Source: G965115915 sp965115915
GTDB taxonomy: Bacteria; Pseudomonadota; Gammaproteobacteria; Eutrophobiales; Eutrophobiaceae
Direction: 5' to 3'
DNA length: 64,000 bases
Assembly (NCBI GenBank): GCA_965115915.1
Contig: OZ220483.1
Coordinates: forward strand, 744,001 to 808,000
Shown one piece after another: positions 41,125 to 49,634 of this stretch. The number at the start of each line of letters is the position of its first letter. Positions within the stretch are counted from its first letter, which is position 1. The notes under the pieces are model-generated. The model saw nothing but the letters and a program-made list of their open reading frames with translations, searched no databases and was not told the origin of the DNA. A program made the translations under genes and the position numbers.

Positions 41125-42775
41125 CTGCCACCTGCTTCAATGCGGGAAAGACGATTGTGCTTGCCACAAGCGCGTCCAATCCAGCAAGAGGATCCGCCAA
41201 ATGTTTCACCTGTCGCCCCAGTGTAACGATCATATTGTGAGCCGGAAGCGGCATGGCGCGCAGTTCGGTCGCGCTTACCTGGGTGTTGCCGTTGACCGTG
41301 CGAAACCATGTATCAAGGAGACGGCTGTTATAGAGTGCCGCGAGACCCCAGGCTTCATCCTCCGAGAGTTCACCGCCGGGCCGGTAAACGTAGTTAAGAT
41401 GGTTCTCCAGCCCAATATCGGTACCCGCAATATCAGCCGCGAGCCAGGGAGCGGCTGTCAGACGGCGTGCTTCTTCCTTGGCGCTGAAACGGCGCAGGAG
41501 AACGTAGTTCCTGTTCGGAACGAGCAGGGCCTCTGCGCCGGCGCGCCGGATATATTCAGGCTTGTGCCGCTCCAGGGGCCAACTTGTCCGCATGGCACGT
41601 ACATGATTCATCCAGAGCAACGGCGCATGGTGTCCCGGAACCTTAGCTTCCCGGACGACGAGCTCGGTTGCCCGAAACGGAACAACCGGTCCGGTCGAGA
41701 TATTCAATCCCAGGCCGTGAAGGTTGGTCGGCCACGAATCCACCTGAGCCAGTGCTTCATCGTCGGCATCGCAGATCGGCAAGCGCAGCACCTTGTCCAT
41801 GGAGGCGAGGTCGAGCACTGCGCTGACAGGAAGCTCGCGGTTGCCGGTATGTTCGAGCTCCGAGACACCGCGACTGGATGATATGGCGAGGCGTGCATGG
41901 ACGCCATTTTCGTACCAGCGAACCTGCCGGATGCCGCAGAGGATGACGTTTTCCTGTAGCACCTCGTCTCGGCGAAAGGTGTCGCACCGGGAACCGAACA
42001 CATGGACTCGTGTTGGCTGGATCATGTCGAAGAATACCGTCCGGAAGCGCCGGAAGTAGAGTCCGGACGCAAAGCTGCGCGGCGTGATGAAAATGAGGTT
42101 TCCACCCGCCCGGAGCAACGCGGCGGCCACGGCCATGAAGAGTGCGTAAATGTTTGGCTGACCGTGAATCACGTTTGGAACCGCCATCGCCCGCGGATCG
42201 CACTTGCCGATCTTGAAATAGGGAGGGTTGGCGATGACAGCGTCGAAATCTTCTACCGGCGAACACGTGGAAAACAGTCCGCCCGGTCGCATCGCATCGG
42301 CATTTGCCAGGATGAAATCCGCTGCTTCGATACGCGCACGGACAGTCGTTCCATGGTGTTTGCGGCACCACCGTGTGAGATGGTCGAGGACGGCGCGTAG
42401 CGGCGCGATCAGGCCATTGTCGACTTCGTAGGCAACCAGTTCGATCATCTCGGGCTTCCGCTGTCGGGCGACGAGTGCTTCTACAGCCGCACAACACAGG
42501 ATGCCGGCGCCGGCGGCGGGGTCGAGCACTCGAATCTTCCATCCAGTGACCGTAATTTTTTCACCCATGAAGTCGGCGACCTGCACTGGCGTGAGAAAGA
42601 GCCCGTAGGCCTTGCGTTGCTTGTCTGACGTCCGACTTGCGTACCATGTGCCGATGCGGTCCGCATATGCGGTTGGGCGTTCCTCTTCCCGGTGACCCGG
42701 TATGGTGAGATACAGCGAATCGGTTCCGGCCGCCGAGTCCATATCAGGATTGTTTTCCGGTTTTTGCTCCAACAT
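41117..42775 (-). CDS. Adenine-specific DNA methyltransferase (PstI/Eco57I-like)
   Basis: N6-adenine methyltransferase protecting host DNA from the neighbouring nuclease. The SAM motif is LDPAAGAGIL, and the catalytic NPPY occurs in DAVIANPPYFKI. Target-recognition sequence fills the C-terminal half. Start choice is uncertain between ATG 42775 (overlapping the regulator gene by 32 bp) and ATG 42742, one base after the regulator stop; the frame is open to 42946 but that part is a shadow of the regulator gene. Confidence 0.9.
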   Translation of the reverse strand: MLEQKPENNPDMDSAAGTDSLYLTIPGHREEERPTAYADRIGTWYASRTSDKQRKAYGLFLTPVQVADFMGEKITVTGWKIRVLDPAAGAGILCCAAVEALVARQRKPEMIELVAYEVDNGLIAPLRAVLDHLTRWCRKHHGTTVRARIEAADFILANADAMRPGGLFSTCSPVEDFDAVIANPPYFKIGKCDPRAMAVPNVIHGQPNIYALFMAVAAALLRAGGNLIFITPRSFASGLYFRRFRTVFFDMIQPTRVHVFGSRCDTFRRDEVLQENVILCGIRQVRWYENGVHARLAISSSRGVSELEHTGNRELPVSAVLDLASMDKVLRLPICDADDEALAQVDSWPTNLHGLGLNISTGPVVPFRATELVVREAKVPGHHAPLLWMNHVRAMRTSWPLERHKPEYIRRAGAEALLVPNRNYVLLRRFSAKEEARRLTAAPWLAADIAGTDIGLENHLNYVYRPGGELSEDEAWGLAALYNSRLLDTWFRTVNGNTQVSATELRAMPLPAHNMIVTLGRQVKHLADPLAGLDALVASTIVFPALKQVAVG

Positions 42776-42995
42776 CGGCGTCTTCAACGCGATACCTCTT
42801 TCCTGCGGCATCTTCCACCAATGCCAAAGGCAACTGGGATTGGACGCCGTGTTCACGCAAGAAGCGCTGGATTGCTTGTCTGATGACCCAGGACAGGGAC
42901 ACATCGCTCTTCGACGCCAGGGCGTTGAGCGCGGCGTAGTCCGCATCGTCCAGGCTCACGGTGAGCCTTGTCGTTTTCTTCCGGTGTTCAGCCAT
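42744..42995 (-). CDS. Ribbon-helix-helix (CopG-type) regulator of the restriction operon
   Basis: 83 residues starting MAEHRKKTTRLTVSLDDAD. The TTRLTVSLDDADYAALNALA strand-helix and the following WVIRQAIQRFL helix are typical of RHH repressors. It is first in the operon RHH-methyltransferase-endonuclease, so it probably represses its own promoter and delays nuclease synthesis, a role usually taken by HTH C-proteins. The start at 42995 is preferred over 43031. Confidence 0.83.
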   Translation of the reverse strand: MAEHRKKTTRLTVSLDDADYAALNALASKSDVSLSWVIRQAIQRFLREHGVQSQLPLALVEDAAGKRYRVEDADVGAKTGKQS

Positions 42996-43687
42996 CGTTT
43001 TCGGGTCGCTGCATTTGAACGTATGCAGCAATATACATCACAATGCACCGATCAGCAACGGAGTGATGCATCGGAATCCTGATCGGATACCCGGTCGATG
43101 TGCATGATCTCGACGGATGGCGGGATACAAATGTTGCTAAATGTTGCCAAATAATGTAGAAATGTCGGTTTTTTCTCCGATTTGTGGAGGGTCTTCGGTG
43201 CGGGATTCTTGGTCTTGCTGCTCGGCAGGACAGGGTTCCGGGTCGGGAATTGCGCATGATCGTCCTGACAGGTATCCATGATTGAGCATTGCTGCACCGG
43301 CAGCGATGGCACTACAGACTGTTGCTCGCCCTGTCGTCACCGTATCGAGATTCCTGCCGTCTTTGGCGTTGAAACCCGGCTGGAAACGACTGGGGCGACC
43401 GGCCCATGATTCATGTGCTGCTTCCTCACAAGCCTCGCACCTCACAAGTCGAGGTCCAATGGCGTCCTTGCCGTCCGGGCCGCCCGCTGCGCGGTGTGGC
43501 ACTACACCGCGGACCGCGCCGTTCAGCAGACACTGAGCCGTCTTTTTCGGGCAGGGTTGTACGCCGCGCCACGCACCCGGACGCATGGCCTGCGTAACCG
43601 TAGAGCATGCCAGATGTCGGTCGTTTCGTGCTTTGATTACCCATATGTAGTAGGATGCCGCTGAAGGCGTATGCTGGAATTGTTATT
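42996..43687. other. Island right edge, no supported gene
   Basis: About 690 bp between the RHH gene and ftsK. Near 43030-43110 there are GATGCATC-type palindromes and related half-sites (CAATGCACCGATCAG, GTGATGCATCGG) that could be the operator, and AAATGTTGC occurs twice at about 43130-43150. Open frames at 43137-43586 and elsewhere have no protein-like composition that I recognise; they may be decayed remnants. The ftsK promoter must lie at the right end. Confidence 0.4.
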
Positions 43688-46036
43688 ATGAGTCAGGCTT
43701 CAAGTACCAAGGTGGCAACCCCGGTCATTATCACCCGTCTCACGCACAATCTGCGCGAGGCAGGCTTTATTGCCCTGGGTATTATGACCGTTTGTGTCTT
43801 TGTGGCACTGTTTTCCTACCATCCGGAGGACCCGGGTTGGTCTCGCGTCCTGGACGGTGGCACGGTGCATAATGCCGCTGGCAGTTTCGGGGCGTGGCTT
43901 GCTGATGTGCTGCTGTATGCCTTCGGTTATCTGGCGTATTTGTTGCCGTTTGTGATGTTGCATAGCAGTTGGAAGATGTATGGTTTATGTCATCGTCGGC
44001 AAGCGTTTGATTTCCTCTCGTTTTCGGTTCGCTTCAGCGGCTTGCTGATGTTGTTTCTGGGCGGTACCGCGCTGGGTTGGATGCATTTTGTTACGGGTGA
44101 CAGTTTGCCACATGCGCTGCGCGGTGCGGGTGGAGTTCTGGGTGACAGCCTGGGTGGTGCGTTGCTGGCGGGCCTTGGGGTGATTGGCGGGACCCTGATC
44201 GGCCTGGCGATATTTTTCATTGGTGTGACGCTGTATACGGGTCTGTCCTGGCTTCGCCTGGCTGACTTTATTGGTCATTGGCTGTTCCGCCTTGGTGACA
44301 GAATATGGGTGTTTTGCCTTTGGCTGCATGCGCATTATGCCCGGCGCAAGCCAGCATGGGGTGATCAGTTGGCGGGTCACAAGGCGCGCAAGGAGCGTAG
44401 CCAGACTATTGCTCAGCACATCGAACTCAGTGATACGCGGGAACCTCCGCATATCGAGCCGGTTGCTCCGCCGCCTGTCCCGGGGGGACGGTTGGAACGG
44501 GAAAAACAACAGGAACTGTTCCATCAACCACCCAGTGGCAGGCGGCCATCCCTGGCCTTGCTGGATGAACCGGAGGCTGCGGGCAATCATTATACGAATG
44601 AAGACCTGGAGGCCATATCCCGTCGGGTGGAACTCAAGCTGAAGGATTTCGGCATATCCGCCACGGTAACCGAGGTCTGTCCCGGACCGGTGATCACCCG
44701 TTTTGAACTGGAATTGGCCCCAGGGATAAAAGTGGGGCAGGTGAGTACCCTGGCCAAGGACCTGGCCCGTTCCCTGTCCGTGGTCAGTGTCCGCATCGTC
44801 GATATTATCCCGGGGAAAACGGTGATCGGGCTGGAGATCCCCAATCAGCAACGGGACATGGTCTGGTTGCGGGAAATACTCAATTCGGCGGAGTATGAAA
44901 AAATGAAATCGCCACTGGCGCTGGGTCTGGGTAAGGACATCGGTGGCAGGCCTGTGGTGACCGATCTTGCCAAGATGCCGCATTTGTTGGTTGCGGGCAC
45001 CACCGGTTCCGGCAAGTCGGTTGCGCTGAATGCGATGATCCTCAGCCTGCTGTACAAATCCAGTGCGGAAGAGACTCGCCTCATCCTGATCGACCCGAAG
45101 ATGCTGGAATTGTCGATCTATGAGGGGATACCGCATTTACTGACCTCGGTTGTGACCGATATGAAGGAGGCTGCCAATGCGCTGCGCTGGGCGGTGTCGG
45201 AGATGGAACGACGCTATCGACTGCTGGCTGGCCAGGGGGTGCGTAATATCCACAGTTATAACAGGAAACTGAAAGAGGCCGCGGACAGTGGAGAGGCACT
45301 TACCGACCCGGAAGACCCCACCGGGGAGACTGTGCTTGCACGGTTGCCATTTGTGGTTATCGTGGTCGATGAGCTGGCCGATATGATGATGACTGTCGGC
45401 AAGAAGGTGGAGGAATTGATTGCCAGACTGGCGCAAAAGGCGCGTGCTTCCGGGATACATCTGATCCTCGCTACCCAGCGTCCTTCGGTGGATGTGATTA
45501 CGGGTCTCATCAAGGCGAACATCCCTTGCAGGATCGCGTTTCAGGTGTCTTCCAAAGTGGACTCACGCACCATACTGGATCAGATGGGGGCGGAGAGTCT
45601 GCTGGGTCATGGTGATATGCTGTTTTTGAGTTCGGGCACCAACATACCGGAGCGGATACATGGTGTGTTTGTATCGGACGAGGAAGTGCACAGAGTGGTG
45701 GATGATATTCGGATTGAGACGCCGGAGTACAATGCCGATATCCTGAACGGTTCTGTACCGGGTGGCAAGGGTGAGACAACGGCATCGGCAAGCGAGGGAG
45801 AGCAGGACGAACTCTATGACGCGGCGGTAAGCATAGTGACTGAGACCCGCAAGACATCCATATCCTACGTACAGCGCCGTCTGAAGATTGGGTATAACCG
45901 CGCCGCCCGTCTGATGGAAGAGATGGAAAGTGCCGGCGTGGTGAGCCCCCTGGGTGAGAATGGCATTCGTGAAGTACTGGTGGCTGCTGCGCCACCGTCA
46001 TTGTCGGAGTCGGATACGGTTGATGAAACGCAGTGA
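43688..46036 (+). CDS. ftsK: DNA translocase FtsK
   Basis: Division-septum DNA pump that clears chromosome ends and activates XerCD at dif. Four to five membrane segments lie in residues about 25-190, a short linker in 190-300 (much shorter than in E. coli), then the RecA-like motor with Walker A GTTGSGKSVALNAM and Walker B FVVIVVDELADMMM. The C-terminal winged-helix gamma domain begins at DELYDAAVSIVTETRKTSIS. 782 residues from ATG 43688. lolA follows. Confidence 0.95.
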   Translation: MSQASSTKVATPVIITRLTHNLREAGFIALGIMTVCVFVALFSYHPEDPGWSRVLDGGTVHNAAGSFGAWLADVLLYAFGYLAYLLPFVMLHSSWKMYGLCHRRQAFDFLSFSVRFSGLLMLFLGGTALGWMHFVTGDSLPHALRGAGGVLGDSLGGALLAGLGVIGGTLIGLAIFFIGVTLYTGLSWLRLADFIGHWLFRLGDRIWVFCLWLHAHYARRKPAWGDQLAGHKARKERSQTIAQHIELSDTREPPHIEPVAPPPVPGGRLEREKQQELFHQPPSGRRPSLALLDEPEAAGNHYTNEDLEAISRRVELKLKDFGISATVTEVCPGPVITRFELELAPGIKVGQVSTLAKDLARSLSVVSVRIVDIIPGKTVIGLEIPNQQRDMVWLREILNSAEYEKMKSPLALGLGKDIGGRPVVTDLAKMPHLLVAGTTGSGKSVALNAMILSLLYKSSAEETRLILIDPKMLELSIYEGIPHLLTSVVTDMKEAANALRWAVSEMERRYRLLAGQGVRNIHSYNRKLKEAADSGEALTDPEDPTGETVLARLPFVVIVVDELADMMMTVGKKVEELIARLAQKARASGIHLILATQRPSVDVITGLIKANIPCRIAFQVSSKVDSRTILDQMGAESLLGHGDMLFLSSGTNIPERIHGVFVSDEEVHRVVDDIRIETPEYNADILNGSVPGGKGETTASASEGEQDELYDAAVSIVTETRKTSISYVQRRLKIGYNRAARLMEEMESAGVVSPLGENGIREVLVAAAPPSLSESDTVDETQ

Positions 46037-46072
46037 GTCGCGGATGGCCCGTTCCCATTCCCGGGGTCGGTC

Positions 46073-46804
46073 ATGTTAGCGCGGCTGCAAAAGTGTCCTT
46101 TCCCGTTACTGGTTCGTGTTGCGGCGGCCTGTCGTTGTTTTCGGCACCGGAGTCGCATCGTGTTGCTGCTGTCGGCGGGAGTGCTGTGTTCGCCTGGAAC
46201 CGTCGCTTTGGCGATAGAGGGGAAAGATGACCCGCTCGCGGCTTTTCGCAAGGGTTTGCGTTCGTATCAGGCACATTTTCAACAGACGGTGTATAACGAC
46301 CAGGGTCTGGTGCATGAGCGTTCTTCAGGCAAGCTTTACCTGCAACTTCCGAATCGGTTCAACTGGGTATGGGAACGGCCTTACCGGCAGCGGATTGTCA
46401 GTGATGGGCGGAGCATATGGTGGCATGATCACGAATTGCGGCAAGTGGTTATCCGTGATGCCAGGGAAGCCCTGCGCGATACCCCGCTGGTGACTTTACT
46501 CGGGCATGGGACGGATCGTTTTTATAGTGTGGTCAGACTGGGCCGGGTCGATGGACACGAATGGATCGAATTGAAGAAAACAAAGGGAGATGAATCGGTT
46601 TACCAGAACATTCGTATCGGTTTTGACGAGGTTGCAGGCACCTATGCCTTGTTGATCCTGGTGTTGACTGACGGTTTGGGTTTTATCAATCGCATGGATC
46701 TGTCGCATCGTCAGCGCAATATACGTCTTGATCCCGCATTGTTTGATTTTGTCATGCCGGATGGGGTGGACGTTATCGATGAACGTGTGTCGACCAGGCA
46801 GTAG
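46073..46804 (+). CDS. lolA: Outer-membrane lipoprotein carrier protein LolA
   Basis: Periplasmic chaperone ferrying lipoproteins from LolCDE to LolB. A signal peptide lies near residues 28-48 (IVLLLSAGVLCSPGTVALA), and the mature protein starts with a helical RKGLRSYQAHFQQTVYN block, then the concave sheet segments GKLYLQLPNRFNWVW and IVSDGRSIWWHD. It follows ftsK by 36 bp, as usual. The N-terminus is longer than normal, so a start inside this frame is possible. Confidence 0.92.
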   Translation: MLARLQKCPFPLLVRVAAACRCFRHRSRIVLLLSAGVLCSPGTVALAIEGKDDPLAAFRKGLRSYQAHFQQTVYNDQGLVHERSSGKLYLQLPNRFNWVWERPYRQRIVSDGRSIWWHDHELRQVVIRDAREALRDTPLVTLLGHGTDRFYSVVRLGRVDGHEWIELKKTKGDESVYQNIRIGFDEVAGTYALLILVLTDGLGFINRMDLSHRQRNIRLDPALFDFVMPDGVDVIDERVSTRQ

Positions 46805-46810
46805 CGGGCG

Positions 46811-47770
46811 TCATTCATCCGTTTGCAAGGTAGTCAGGAAATCCAGCAGCAGCCGATTTATCAGCTCCGGCTTTTCCAGCATCATCCAGTGCCCTGCGCC
46901 GGTGACTCGTTCGTAGCGCCAGGCACCGGATATGTTGACCCGCGAATGCTTCATTTGTGCCTCCTTGAGGTGGTGGTCTCCATCACTCCAGACCCCCATG
47001 ACAGGGATTTGGATCATCGGATAGACAGGGGGCTCACTGACTGCACCCCAGTTCTGCAGGTTGGCACGGTACCAGTTGAGTGCCGCCGTCAGTGCGCCGG
47101 GCCGTGACAGGTCCGTGAAAAAACGCTCCGGATCCCCCTGGTTTCGAATCAGTGCACGAAACAGCCGGAAATCGTTTGCCTGTAGCGCGGTCTCGGCAAT
47201 CCCCGCCTTGTTGAAGAAATCAAAATACCAGGATGCCTCACGCTGTTCGATGGTATGCCAGCCAGCGTTGCCGGCAACGCCCACGGACAGGGCGACCAGA
47301 CTGGCGAATTTCTCCGGATGTACCGCTACGGTGTACCAGGCCAGCCCGGCCCCAAAATCATGTCCAACAACGTGTGCCCGGGATATCTGTAGCGCGTCCA
47401 GTATGCCAATGACGTCCTGTGCCAGCAGTTCAATCGCATAGTGTTCCACTCCCGCTGGACGTGAAGATTCTCCATAGCCACGCAGGTCTGGCGCGACAAC
47501 TCGGAACCCCGCGTTTAGCAGCGCGGGGATCTGGTAGCGCCATACATGACGCGAATCCGGAAAGCCATGCAGCAGTAGTACCACCGGTTGTGTTTGTTTG
47601 CCGACAGCATTGAGGACAAAAGATTGTCCATTGGCACGTACTGTTCTGCTGTCGGCATAGTCGTATGCCTCGATGGCCTGTGCCGTGTGCATACAGCAGC
47701 ACAGACAAATGGTCCAGCATAGCCGCCACTGGCGTTCGGAAAATGTTTGCATGATCGGTATCGTGTTCAT
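46811..47770 (-). CDS. Exported alpha/beta hydrolase, epoxide-hydrolase-like
   Basis: 319 residues with a probable signal peptide (residues 12-32) and an alpha/beta hydrolase fold. The oxyanion motif is HGFPDSRHVW and the nucleophile is Asp138 in VGHDFGAGLAW, as in epoxide hydrolases and haloalkane dehalogenases; the His is likely in GAGHWMMLEKPE. Asp rather than Ser argues against a lipase. Its location between lolA (convergent, 6 bp) and serS gives no functional hint, and the substrate is unknown. Confidence 0.83.
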   Translation of the reverse strand: MNTIPIMQTFSERQWRLCWTICLCCCMHTAQAIEAYDYADSRTVRANGQSFVLNAVGKQTQPVVLLLHGFPDSRHVWRYQIPALLNAGFRVVAPDLRGYGESSRPAGVEHYAIELLAQDVIGILDALQISRAHVVGHDFGAGLAWYTVAVHPEKFASLVALSVGVAGNAGWHTIEQREASWYFDFFNKAGIAETALQANDFRLFRALIRNQGDPERFFTDLSRPGALTAALNWYRANLQNWGAVSEPPVYPMIQIPVMGVWSDGDHHLKEAQMKHSRVNISGAWRYERVTGAGHWMMLEKPELINRLLLDFLTTLQTDE

Positions 47771-47803
47771 CAGGGTTTGCTCCTGCTTTTTGTGACGTTG
47801 TGC

Positions 47804-49090
47804 TCAAGGCTGTTTCAGTCGGATGCATGTCATGCCGTGCAGATAGTCGTGCAATGCCTCGGGGATATGGATGTTGCCATCCACATCCTGGTTATTTTCC
47901 AGGATTGCGACCAGTGTACGACCTACCGCCAGGCCTGAGCCATTCAGGGTATGCAGTAGTTCGATCCGGTCGTCCTGTTCCGGATTGCGCCAGCGTGCCT
48001 GTATGCGCCTTGCCTGGAAGTCCTCAAAATTGCTACAGGAAGATATTTCGCGGTATTTCCCCTGTGCCGGGAGCCATACTTCCAGGTCATAGGTTTTGGC
48101 CGATGCAAAGCCCAGGTCGCCACTGCACAGCAGCATCACCCGGTAGGGGAGTTCCAGGCGTTGCAGGATCGACTCGGCATGTGCGGTCAGCGTCTCCAGA
48201 CAGTCCCAGGATTCGCTGGCCCGGGTCAGTTGCACGAGCTCGACTTTTTCGAACTGATGTTGACGGATCATGCCTCGCACATCGCGGCCATAGGAACCGG
48301 CTTCGCTACGAAAACAAGGGCTATGGCATACGTATTTGAGAGGCAGGTCGGTTGCGGAGAGTATCTGGTCCCGCACCAGATTGGTGACTGGAACCTCGGC
48401 GGTTGGCACCAGGTAGAGATCCTGCTTCTCTATATGGAACAGGTCGTCGGCGAATTTCGGCAATTGCCCGGTGCCAAGGCAGCTTTGCGGATTGACCAGA
48501 TAGGGCACATTGACCTCCTCATAGCCATGCTCGCGGGTGTGTATATCCAGCATGAACTGGATCAGGGCACGGTGCAGATGCGCAATGGGGCCGCGCATGA
48601 CGGTAAAACGGGACCCTGCAACGCGGGTGGCGGCATCAAAATCCAGCAGGCCATGCATTCCCCCCAGTTCGCTATGATCCCTGGGAGTAAATTCGAAGTC
48701 GCGAGCTTTTCCCCAGCTACGTACCAGTGCATTGTGGCTTTCATCTTCGCCAATGGGCACCGACGGATGCGGGATATTGGGAAGCTCTTGCATCAGACTC
48801 AGCAACCTGGACTGGATTGCATGCAGTTGCCCGCGGCAGTCCTCGAGTTCGGCATTGACCTCGTTGACAGATTTTATCAGTGCCTGTGCATCACCACCCT
48901 GTTGTTTGAGTTGACCGATCGCTTTTGACTGACGGTTGCGTTTTGCCTGCAGGTTTTCGGTACGTTTTTGGACTGTCTTGCGCTGTGTTTCCAGCATATT
49001 CAGCGCGTCAATGTCCAGAGTCATCCCGCGGTTGATTGCCGCGTCGGCAATCTTCCGGGGGTCTGTCCGCAGTAATTTGGGGTCCAGCAT
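47804..49090 (-). CDS. serS: Seryl-tRNA synthetase
   Basis: Class II aminoacyl-tRNA synthetase. The N-terminal coiled-coil arm (residues about 30-100) is followed by motif 2 (CFRSEAGSYGRDVRGMIRQHQF) within the catalytic core and motif 3 GSGLAVGRTLVAILEN near the C-terminus. 428 residues, full length. lolA and serS are near neighbours in many gammaproteobacteria; here only the hydrolase gene lies between. Confidence 0.96.
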   Translation of the reverse strand: MLDPKLLRTDPRKIADAAINRGMTLDIDALNMLETQRKTVQKRTENLQAKRNRQSKAIGQLKQQGGDAQALIKSVNEVNAELEDCRGQLHAIQSRLLSLMQELPNIPHPSVPIGEDESHNALVRSWGKARDFEFTPRDHSELGGMHGLLDFDAATRVAGSRFTVMRGPIAHLHRALIQFMLDIHTREHGYEEVNVPYLVNPQSCLGTGQLPKFADDLFHIEKQDLYLVPTAEVPVTNLVRDQILSATDLPLKYVCHSPCFRSEAGSYGRDVRGMIRQHQFEKVELVQLTRASESWDCLETLTAHAESILQRLELPYRVMLLCSGDLGFASAKTYDLEVWLPAQGKYREISSCSNFEDFQARRIQARWRNPEQDDRIELLHTLNGSGLAVGRTLVAILENNQDVDGNIHIPEALHDYLHGMTCIRLKQP

Positions 49091-49149
49091 GGCGCCAGTC
49101 TATGAAAATCCTGGTGTGGAAACCAGCATGAGAGTGTAGGGGCCCGGAG

Positions 49150-49217
49150 CCCCCCACCGCAGCAGTCATCGCCTTGCGGCTCGTCTGCTGCGTACTCCCC
49201 CTGAAGGGGGGAGTGAT
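49150..49217 (-). repeat. REP-like intergenic element, copy 3
   Basis: Inverted relative to copies 1 and 2 but otherwise close to copy 2: CCACCGCAGCAG, GCCTTGCGGCTCG, CTGCTGCGTACTCC and the CCCCCTGAAGGGGG hairpin, ending GTGAT. Confidence 0.85.
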
Positions 49218-49327
49218 TATGAGAGGCTGCATTCAGGGCACGATTGCCGACCACTGGTGTGCCCCAGTCTACCCGTGCCGTGGGCCACGCGGCGGGCAAC
49301 AGCGATGGTTGATACCCCGTGTCATCA

Positions 49328-49377
49328 CCCTCCCCTTGAGGGAGGGGCTAAAGGCGCGAGCCTTTCGGGGAGGGGCC
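49328..49377 (+). terminator. Double hairpin, terminator-like
   Basis: CCCTCCC-CTTGA-GGGAGGG (49328-49346) is followed by AAAGGC-GCGA-GCCTTT (49350-49365), with a CCTTTTT tail at about 49375. No plus-strand gene ends here, so it may be another repeat family. Confidence 0.35.
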
Positions 49378-49488
49378 TTTTTGACGTGGTCCAATAGACG
49401 GAAAAACCCAGTCAGACCAATATGACGTGGTTCAAAATTGGCAACCCCGACTGCAAAATCCCGGGGGGAGCGATTGATAGCGGCAATG

Positions 49489-49504
49489 CGCGGGTTCACG
49501 GCAG
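49489..49504 (-). repeat. 16-bp motif, diverged copy
   Basis: Reads CTGCCGTGAACCCGCG on the minus strand, two mismatches to the consensus. It points toward serS, 400 bp away. Confidence 0.45.
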
Positions 49505-49634
49505 TGAGTAGTGTGGGGGATCGACTTCCCCCACCGAACCGCCAGCGATGATGGCTGAAGATATTGCCTTGCCTCAGGCGGAACTGACTGATTAAGGTCC
49601 GGAGGCAGACAGTGGAGTCCGGGATATTATTTTT

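Larger units (their letters stand above)
49091..49634. other. Repeat-rich intergenic region, no gene
   Basis: 544 bp upstream of serS and downstream of the FHA-cyclase gene. It holds a REP-like element (49150-49217), a double hairpin (49328-49377), two GTGGTYCAA-type sequences (49383-49398 and about 49424-49440) and one copy of the 16-bp motif (49489-49504). No coding region is supported. Confidence 0.6.

Noticed and set aside
43137..43586. 149-codon minus-strand ORF at the right edge of the island
   Set aside because: No recognised domain, unusual composition, and competing frames on the other strand; kept only as intergenic DNA.
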